NCBI GenBank assembly: GCA_902797065.1
Contig: CADBRK010000216.1
Location: forward strand, 1 to 11,725
Length of the DNA stretch: 11,725 bases
Reading direction: 5' to 3'
Source of the DNA: an uncultured Ruminococcus sp.
Lineage (GTDB): Bacteria > Bacillota > Clostridia > Oscillospirales > Acutalibacteraceae
Below the pieces are notes generated by a model. The model did no database searches, was not told the DNA's origin, and was given only the letters and a program-made list of their open reading frames with translations. A program made the translations under genes and the position numbers. Below are positions 6,200 to 11,725 of this stretch, in pieces. Every line of letters begins with the position of its first letter. Within the stretch, counting starts at the first letter, position 1.

Positions 6200-6700
6200 T
6201 TAAAGATAGATCCCGTTGTTTTCAAGCTGACCCATAATATCGTCGCCCGTAACGTCTACGCCATTCGGTATTACGAGAAACGTGCTTGTAGCCACACGCT
6301 TTATCTTGCCTCTGCTTGCGTATGCGGCGCCGCTCATAAAGTCAATGATCCTTCTTGAGTTTTCTTTTGTCGTGTTTTCAAGATTAAGCACTATCGTGTT
6401 GCGCTTCATCAGTTCGTCGGCGATCTTCCTTGTTTCATCGCTGAAACGATCCGGCGTAAACATTACTACCTGAAGCTTTGTTGTGTTGTTTATGCTTGCA
6501 ACCTTAGTGCTTTGATTTCCGATAAACGGTATTCGCGGCGACTCCTTCACAGGTGCGGGCTCGTCATAATAGCTTTCTTCCTCAATAGGCGGAGCAGAGC
6601 TGCGTTTTGTTTCGACTTTCTCGTCCTCGTAGTCATACTCGTCATCGGGAGTATTCCACATCTGCTTGAGCTTACCCATCAGATCTCCCATGCTTGCCAT
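6200..6700 (-). CDS. sepF: Cell division protein SepF
   Basis: 166-aa cytoplasmic protein that anchors and bundles FtsZ filaments at the membrane during septation. The first 15 residues (MASMGDLMGKLKQMW) form an amphipathic helix typical of SepF membrane binding. An acidic, disordered linker follows (about 17-65, rich in D/E/Y/P). The SepF/DUF552 domain covers about 66-150, with LQVVMFTPDRF, IVLNLENTTKENSRRIIDFMSG and KIKRV..STFLVIPNGVDV. The length is near the usual. ATG 6700 is 3 bases after the yggS stop, with AAGGAG 9 nt upstream inside the end of yggS. Its neighbours YggS, YlmH and DivIVA are the standard sepF surroundings in Firmicutes. Confidence 0.95.
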   Translation of the reverse strand: MASMGDLMGKLKQMWNTPDDEYDYEDEKVETKRSSAPPIEEESYYDEPAPVKESPRIPFIGNQSTKVASINNTTKLQVVMFTPDRFSDETRKIADELMKRNTIVLNLENTTKENSRRIIDFMSGAAYASRGKIKRVATSTFLVIPNGVDVTGDDIMGQLENNGIYL

Positions 6701-6703
6701 AAC

Positions 6704-7441
6704 TTAACACTCCTTATAAAATCTTTTTCCAAACAATGCCGAACCGACTCTTACCATATTGGCTCCGCACATGATCGCCTCGCGGTAATCGTCAGACATT
6801 CCCATTGATAGATAGTCCATAGAAATATTATCTATTTTTTTGCCCGAAATGTCAATAAAAAGTCTGTGCATATTCTCAAAATATTTACATATTTCGGGTT
6901 TTTCTTCGCAAATCGGGGGTATTGTCATCAATCCTCTGACCTTTATACCCTCAATTTGGCTTGCGTTGTATAGTAATTCTTCAAGTTTTTCGGCATCTAC
7001 GCCCGATTTGCTTTCTTCATTCCCTATGTTCACTTCGATAAGAATATCCTGAATTTTGTTATGCAGCTTCGCCTGACGTGCAACCTCGTTCGCCAGTTTA
7101 ACACTGTCTACCGACTGTATCAGAGACACCTTGTCGATTATCTGACGAACCTTGTTTGACTGCAAATGTCCGATGAACTGCAGATCGCACCTTGCAAGAT
7201 CGTACTCATCATACTTTGACAAAAGCTCCTGGACACGGTTTTCGCCGATATATCTCAGACCGCAGGCTATCGCATGATTAATGACATCGGGTGCGACTGT
7301 TTTTGTCGCCGCAAGGAATATAATATCTTCCCGCTTTCTGCCGCTTTTAAGCGCAGCTTCACAGATGTTTTCTTCTATCGTTTTATAGTTATACTCCACA
7401 TCACGCAGCTTTTGTTCAAGCTCACTTGACTGTTTTTCCAT
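6704..7441 (-). CDS. yggS: YggS/YlmE-family pyridoxal phosphate homeostasis protein
   Basis: 245-aa single-domain PLP-binding protein with an alanine-racemase-like TIM-barrel fold but no known enzymatic activity. The family carries PLP and affects amino-acid and vitamin B6 balance. The PLP lysine is K47 in FLAATKTV. Other family signatures are YIGENRVQEL (64-73), FIGHLQSNK (89-97), EVNIGNEESKSG (136-147), GLMTIPP (170-176) and the phosphate-binding end LSMGMSDDY...RVGSALFG. The start ATG 7441 has AAAGGAG 7 nt upstream and lies inside the last 20 bases of the HlyD-like gene, a clear translational coupling. It corresponds to ylmE, which also precedes sepF in B. subtilis. Confidence 0.95.
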   Translation of the reverse strand: MEKQSSELEQKLRDVEYNYKTIEENICEAALKSGRKREDIIFLAATKTVAPDVINHAIACGLRYIGENRVQELLSKYDEYDLARCDLQFIGHLQSNKVRQIIDKVSLIQSVDSVKLANEVARQAKLHNKIQDILIEVNIGNEESKSGVDAEKLEELLYNASQIEGIKVRGLMTIPPICEEKPEICKYFENMHRLFIDISGKKIDNISMDYLSMGMSDDYREAIMCGANMVRVGSALFGKRFYKEC

Positions 7442-8753
7442 TGTAAAGCTCCTTTCCCTGAACGACTACCTCGTCATACAAGCTCACTGTTTTATCTCCG
7501 AGGATAGCGTCGTTCGTAACGTCCGGGTCACAGATAACGAATTCCTTATCGGAGTAAATAATATTGACCTGCACGAAATTCAATTTGTTTCCGTAAACGA
7601 CATACACGCCCTGAACCTTCTCCCGATGAGATTCCGTTATGATCCCGTTTTCGTCGTAGCTGTTCACTGTGATAAAATCCTCATGAATAGCCTTTCTGTT
7701 TATCCTCAGACCCTCATAAGTATTGGTTTTTATGGTAATATCCTCATTGCGTATCTTTGCAAGTGAGGAATCCATATAGTCGCACTGTATCACAAGCAGC
7801 CCGTCCTCTGTTTTGGAACCCTGATTCAGAGAAACTATAGTACCGGGTATTGTGTAAGAAATAACCTTGGGAATAGAGATTTCCACATTATCGCTGCCGC
7901 CCGTGACCGTGATCGCCTGTTCGCCCGTTATCGGGCACAGCAGATACCAGTTCAGAGTTGTTATTACCTTGCCGACTGCATCTGCGGGCGGGTCTTTTTT
8001 CGCCATAGAAGTCAGATCGGAATATGTAATATTCTGTGCTCTGTCATAATCAAGCGAGTTTTCGTATCCGTCGATATACGATACAAACACACCCGAATGT
8101 TGGCTTTTTACCTCTCCTATGCCGTTTGACACGTTGATTGATGACAGCTGCGTTTCAAGCTCGGTTATTCTCGGCTGAAAATCGGCTGATATTCCCGTAA
8201 TTACGGCTCTTTCGTTATACAGCTGCAAAAGCGATAGTTTTGTCTGCTGAGCAAGGTTATATCTTCCGCTCTGCAGATAGGTTCTGAAAGCTACCGTCTG
8301 GGCGTTTATCTGTGCGTCTACCGTATCAAGATCGACAAACATATTGCTGCCCGTACCGCCAAGCTGTTTCAGCATGTTAAGCTCGTCGTTTATTTTTCTG
8401 TATCTCTGCCAGTTTTCCACGTCTGATGTATTCTCAAAAAGCTTTGCAACAGCGCCGCCTGCGTTCACCTTTTCGCCGTCGTCTATATTATACGCCACAA
8501 CACCTGCGCGGTTATTCGAGATATACTCCTCTCTGCGCAGCGCAACGGCGTTCACCTCCAGATAATCGTTGATCTCAAAGTGCGTGACCTGCTCTGTTTC
8601 CATAACGGCAAAGTTAGATGTATACACAAGCACGACTATATACACCAGCAGGAACATCACAAACAGCACGCCGAGTATCTTGCCGAGCGGAAATCTGAAC
8701 CTTTTCTTTCTGTATCTTTTTCGTGGTTTGTCCTGTCTTTCTTCATTCTCCAC
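7422..8753 (-). CDS. HlyD-like membrane-anchored adaptor protein of the division cluster
   Basis: 443 aa. A short basic cytoplasmic N-terminus (RKRYRKKRFRFPLGK) leads into one membrane helix (about 25-45); the rest should lie outside the membrane. It resembles HlyD/membrane-fusion adaptors. A first half lipoyl-like motif (NRAGVVAYNIDDGEKVNAGG, 81-100) is followed by a helical hairpin region (about 108-208), a second half-motif (HSGVFVSYIDGYEN, 219-232) and a beta-rich C-terminal part. Such proteins usually partner with ABC, MFS or RND exporters, but none is in the window. The start is GTG 8753, fixed by the strong SD GGAGGTGA 7 nt upstream. The gene overlaps yggS by 20 bases. HlyD-like genes are reported next to sepF in some clostridia, but their function is unknown, so transport should not be assumed. 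Confidence 0.78.
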   Translation of the reverse strand: MENEERQDKPRKRYRKKRFRFPLGKILGVLFVMFLLVYIVVLVYTSNFAVMETEQVTHFEINDYLEVNAVALRREEYISNNRAGVVAYNIDDGEKVNAGGAVAKLFENTSDVENWQRYRKINDELNMLKQLGGTGSNMFVDLDTVDAQINAQTVAFRTYLQSGRYNLAQQTKLSLLQLYNERAVITGISADFQPRITELETQLSSINVSNGIGEVKSQHSGVFVSYIDGYENSLDYDRAQNITYSDLTSMAKKDPPADAVGKVITTLNWYLLCPITGEQAITVTGGSDNVEISIPKVISYTIPGTIVSLNQGSKTEDGLLVIQCDYMDSSLAKIRNEDITIKTNTYEGLRINRKAIHEDFITVNSYDENGIITESHREKVQGVYVVYGNKLNFVQVNIIYSDKEFVICDPDVTNDAILGDKTVSLYDEVVVQGKELYNGKTVK

Positions 8754-8760
8754 CGACGCA

Positions 8761-8768
8761 TCACCTCC
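8761..8768 (-). promoter_or_regulatory. Ribosome binding site of the HlyD-like gene, embedded in the miaA stop
   Basis: The last codons of miaA (CGG AGG TGA) form GGAGGTGA, nearly the full anti-SD complement, 7 nt before GTG 8753. It fixes the GTG start and couples the two genes, since ribosomes ending miaA cover the SD of the next gene. Confidence 0.75.
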
Positions 8769-9705
8769 GCATTGCCTTATCTATATAAGTGCAGACATCT
8801 GCAAACAAGTCTTCGGAATTATCGTATGTATCTATATCAAACCAGCGTATATTCTTATCTCTCATAAACCATGTAAGCTGGCGCTTCGCATATCGTCTGG
8901 TCTGTTTTTTAAGTTCTTCAAGTGCTTCGTTGAGAGTAGATTCACCGTTCAGATACGGAACAAGTTCCTTATAGCCTATCGCCTTCTTCGCCGTCGGGCT
9001 GCACGGTTTTGAAAGCACTTCTTTTGCTTCTTCGATAAGTCCTTTTTGAACCATGAGTTCTACACGCAGATTTATCCTGTCATAAAGGTACTGCCTGTCT
9101 TTTGCTTTGAGTCCTATTTTAACAGCGTCATACGGCGATTCGATACTCCTCGAACGTATGTTGTGTTCGGTCATGGTAATGCCCGTTGTGCGGTATATCT
9201 CTATCGCACGTATCACACGCTTAATATTGTTAGGCTCTATTCTTTCAGCCGATTCAGGGTCAAACTGCCTGAGTTCCTCTATGAGCGACTCCGCACCCTC
9301 ACGCTGCGCTTTTTCTCTGAGCTGCTCCCTCAAAAACTCGTCTGCGCTGCTCTCGGAAAATGTAATATTATTGAGCAGTGAATCCACATACAGCCCCGTA
9401 CCGCCCGCAAGGATCGGCGTTTTCCCTCTCGAATCAATATCCTTGATAATTCGTGCGGCATCTTCGGTAAACTGTGCCACGCTGTAAGTCTGAGACGGCG
9501 GCAGGAAGCCTATCAGATAATGCGGAATACCGCCCATCTCCTCAGCGTCCGGTTTTGCCGTTGCAATATCCATTCCCTCATATATCTGCATGGAATCAGC
9601 AGATATAACCTCGCCGCTGTATTTTTTGGCAAGCTTTACGGCGAGAGCCGTTTTTCCCGACGCAGTAGGACCCGACACACATATGACGGGAATTTTTCTT
9701 TCCAT
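8761..9705 (-). CDS. miaA: tRNA dimethylallyltransferase
   Basis: 314-aa enzyme that transfers a dimethylallyl group to N6 of A37 in tRNAs reading codons that start with U, the first step to ms2i6A. The P-loop GPTASGKT is at 12-19. DSMQIY (37-42), the GGTGLYVDSLL motif (101-111), NNIKRVIRAIEIYR (159-172), AIGYKE (242-247) and the C-terminal TRRYAKRQLTWFMR (269-282) are family signatures. The length is normal. I chose ATG 9705 because AGGGTG lies 7 nt upstream; the in-frame TTG at 9723 would add six residues and has weaker support. The start is 4 bases after the mutL stop, and mutL-miaA linkage is widespread in bacteria. The tRNA-Thr in this window reads an A-starting codon and is not an expected substrate. 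Confidence 0.97.
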   Translation of the reverse strand: MERKIPVICVSGPTASGKTALAVKLAKKYSGEVISADSMQIYEGMDIATAKPDAEEMGGIPHYLIGFLPPSQTYSVAQFTEDAARIIKDIDSRGKTPILAGGTGLYVDSLLNNITFSESSADEFLREQLREKAQREGAESLIEELRQFDPESAERIEPNNIKRVIRAIEIYRTTGITMTEHNIRSRSIESPYDAVKIGLKAKDRQYLYDRINLRVELMVQKGLIEEAKEVLSKPCSPTAKKAIGYKELVPYLNGESTLNEALEELKKQTRRYAKRQLTWFMRDKNIRWFDIDTYDNSEDLFADVCTYIDKAMRR

Positions 9706-9709
9706 TTTA

Positions 9710-11716
9710 TCACACCCTGCCAAACTGTTTTTCTATCTTATATTTTGAGATCTCCATCGAAGTCGGCCTTCCGTGAGGACAATATCTTAAATTCGGATCA
9801 TCGAGCATCTGATAATACAGACTCAGAAGTTCCTCGGGCGAGCTTTTGTCTCCGCCCTTCACGGCGCTTCGGCATGCTATATTGTGATAAAGCCAATCGG
9901 TATATTCGGACTCAATGTTCTTGTGATTGTTCAGAATATGATCCGCCATTTCTTCAACTGTGGCGGCAACGTCGAATGCGTCTATAAACGACGGCGCGCT
10001 TCGCACAAGCACCGTATCCGCACCAAATTCCTCTATCTCAAAGCCTGCCTCGGACATCATATCGGCGTTTTCCGTCAAAGCGGCGCACTGCGCACGAGTA
10101 AGCTTTACTGCTGCGGGTTCAAGCAGATACTGCGCAAATTTTTTGCCCTGCTCTTTCTTCAGCTTTTCGTATATTATACGTTCGTGCAAAGCGTGCTTAT
10201 CTACAAACACAAGCTCGTCGTTTTTTTCAATTATAATATACGTTTTAAACGCTTCCCCCACAAATCTTATTTTATCACTGTCGGTCTTGATGATGGGTCG
10301 AATGCTGTCGCCGTTTTCGGTTATTCTCTCTTTTTTCGGAGGTTCTTCATCTTTCGGAGTTTTATCGGGAATAACGTCTTCGATAATCTCAAAACTGCCA
10401 TTTGTTTTAACCTCTTCGAGTTTATCCTTGATCATGGGAGGGATATATACATCCTCAAATCCGCCGGGATCATTGAGTATCAGCCTGCCGTTATTCTCGG
10501 ACGCATCGCTGTCATCGGGTTTGTTCCGAGTTATCTCCCCGAGCATATTAGTATAATTATTGACTGCACGTCTGTCGATAAACTCCCTCTGCGACGGGCG
10601 CACTATCGGCTGACGTTCTATTTTTTCCGCAGTGTACCGAGACATTGTAAACGGCTTCTGCACAACACTTCGGCCGATCAGATTTTCCGTCAAAGTATTT
10701 GTTTCAACCTTTAATTCTTTGACCGTATCTCCTTTTGTAAGTGCCGACTTGACCGCATAATACACCGCCTCGAATATCGGCTTTTCGTTGACAAATCTTA
10801 CTTCTATCTTTGACGGGTGTACGTTAACATCGACCGCTTCATACGCCAGATCAATATACAGCACACACCCGGGGAATTTCCCTACCATTACCATACCTTT
10901 GCAGGCTTCTTCGAGTGCCGCCATAGCGGTACGGCTTTTTACAAATCTTCCGTTAATGAAGAAATTCTGCAGCGAACGTGTCGGTTTTGCTATCTGCGGC
11001 TTTGTTACATACCCGCTTATCTTTATGCCGTTGAGTTCGTAATCGACCTTCACCGACGCATTCGTGAATTCTCTGCCCAGAACGGAATAGATGCAGTTTC
11101 TCAGATTTCCGTCGCCCGATGTGACTAAAGTCTGTCTGCCGTCACGGATCAGTGTAAATGCCACCTCGCTGTGTGACAAGGCGATCTTCTCTACAACAGC
11201 TGCAACAGCATTACCCTCGGAAACATTCTTTTTGAGGAATTTCATTCTGGCGGGGACATTATAAAAAAGCTCTCTGACGACGAAAGTAGTGCCGTTCGGG
11301 CAGCCTGCGTCTTCAAGAGACACCTCGTCGCAACCCTCTATTATGTAGTGAGTGCCTATCTCTTCCTCGCGTGATTTTGTAAGCAGCTCCACCTTTGCAA
11401 CAGCCGCAATAGACGCAAGCGCCTCGCCCCTGAAGCCGAGAGTGGAAATAGCGTCAAGATCGGTCTGTTCCTTTACTTTGCTTGTGGCGTGACGCAGAAA
11501 AGCGTTTCGCACGTCGTCACGCATGATACCGCTGCCGTTGTCGGTGACACGCATCATTGTGATACCGCCGTACCGGATCTCTACGGTAACTGCTGTAGCG
11601 CCCGAGTCTATAGAATTTTCAACAAGTTCCTTGATAACGGACGACGGTCTTTCGACCACCTCGCCCGCCGCAATAAGCTCGGCTACGTGCTTATCGAGTA
11701 CGTTTATTCTTCCCAT
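9710..11716 (-). CDS. mutL: DNA mismatch repair protein MutL (endonuclease type)
   Basis: 668-aa mismatch-repair protein that links MutS recognition to strand incision. The N-terminal GHKL ATPase shows KELVENSID (E30 and N34), DNGSG (59-63) and GFRGEALASI (94-103), followed by the transducer region with FINGRF and VNVHPSKIEVRF. A low-complexity linker (about 330-485) joins the C-terminal dimerisation domain. That domain has an endonuclease motif of the DQHA(X)2E(X)4E type written as DKHALHERIIYE (506-517), plus ACRSA (614-618) and CPHGRP (646-651) near the end. This predicts a nicking MutL, as in species lacking MutH. I chose ATG 11716, matching the family start MGRINVLDKHVAELIAAGEV. An in-frame GTG six bases upstream is less likely. 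The window ends 9 bases before the ATG, so the upstream gene (often mutS) cannot be seen. Confidence 0.97.
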   Translation of the reverse strand: MGRINVLDKHVAELIAAGEVVERPSSVIKELVENSIDSGATAVTVEIRYGGITMMRVTDNGSGIMRDDVRNAFLRHATSKVKEQTDLDAISTLGFRGEALASIAAVAKVELLTKSREEEIGTHYIIEGCDEVSLEDAGCPNGTTFVVRELFYNVPARMKFLKKNVSEGNAVAAVVEKIALSHSEVAFTLIRDGRQTLVTSGDGNLRNCIYSVLGREFTNASVKVDYELNGIKISGYVTKPQIAKPTRSLQNFFINGRFVKSRTAMAALEEACKGMVMVGKFPGCVLYIDLAYEAVDVNVHPSKIEVRFVNEKPIFEAVYYAVKSALTKGDTVKELKVETNTLTENLIGRSVVQKPFTMSRYTAEKIERQPIVRPSQREFIDRRAVNNYTNMLGEITRNKPDDSDASENNGRLILNDPGGFEDVYIPPMIKDKLEEVKTNGSFEIIEDVIPDKTPKDEEPPKKERITENGDSIRPIIKTDSDKIRFVGEAFKTYIIIEKNDELVFVDKHALHERIIYEKLKKEQGKKFAQYLLEPAAVKLTRAQCAALTENADMMSEAGFEIEEFGADTVLVRSAPSFIDAFDVAATVEEMADHILNNHKNIESEYTDWLYHNIACRSAVKGGDKSSPEELLSLYYQMLDDPNLRYCPHGRPTSMEISKYKIEKQFGRV
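9713..9718 (-). promoter_or_regulatory. Ribosome binding site deciding the miaA start
   Basis: AGGGTG at the very end of mutL lies 7 nt before ATG 9705, optimal spacing. It falls inside the longer reading frame from TTG 9723, which argues that the TTG is not the start. Confidence 0.6.
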
Positions 11717-11725
11717 TGTCACACC

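Noticed and set aside
9884..10714. 276-codon plus-strand frame antisense to mutL
   Set aside because: Composition is shadow-like, with no recognisable domain, and it lies fully within conserved mutL.
1..11725. Defence island, prophage, insertion sequence, CRISPR or toxin-antitoxin system
   Set aside because: All ten genes are recognisable chromosomal genes in a largely conserved order. I saw no transposase, integrase, terminal repeats or spaced repeats.

Overview
The window is a chromosomal housekeeping segment from a Gram-positive, Firmicutes-type bacterium, most likely a clostridium of the Ruminococcus/Oscillospiraceae kind. The reasons are that SepF and DivIVA occur together, the gene order is that of the Bacillus/Clostridium division cluster (ylmE-sepF-ylmH-divIVA-ileS-lspA-ylyB), Shine-Dalgarno sequences are strong and GGAGG-like, and base composition is moderate with A/T-rich intergenic DNA. 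The genus-level guess is inference only; no rRNA is present.

Layout: every gene lies on the minus strand, so transcription runs from high to low coordinates. In that order: mutL (mismatch repair), miaA (tRNA A37 prenylation), a membrane-anchored HlyD-like adaptor protein, yggS/ylmE (PLP homeostasis), sepF (FtsZ anchoring), ylmH (S4-domain RNA-binding protein), divIVA (polar/septal scaffold), ileS (isoleucyl-tRNA synthetase), lspA (lipoprotein signal peptidase) and an RluD/YlyB-type pseudouridine synthase. Junctions from mutL to sepF/ylmH are a few bases or overlap, and no gap before the end of rluD exceeds about 85 bases, so the ten genes look like one long operon or a few nested ones. A hairpin at 247-287 probably ends it. 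A separate unit follows: tRNA-Thr(UGU), driven by two tandem near-consensus sigma-A promoters and possibly continuing beyond the left edge of the window.

How the genes fit together: three themes are interleaved. They are genome and translation fidelity (MutL, MiaA, YlmH, IleS, RluD, tRNA-Thr), the divisome (SepF, DivIVA, with YlmH and YggS as long-standing genomic neighbours), and the envelope (HlyD-like protein, LspA). This is a conserved linkage rather than a mobile or defence island. I see no transposase, integrase, CRISPR, toxin-antitoxin or phage signal.

Less ordinary details are a 15-bp hairpin between ileS and lspA that argues for a downstream TTG start of lspA, a duplicated promoter in front of tRNA-Thr, a small hairpin against the divIVA ribosome binding site, no room for a T-box before ileS, and an HlyD-like adaptor inside the division cluster with no visible transporter partner. 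I did not find a convincing wholly new system.
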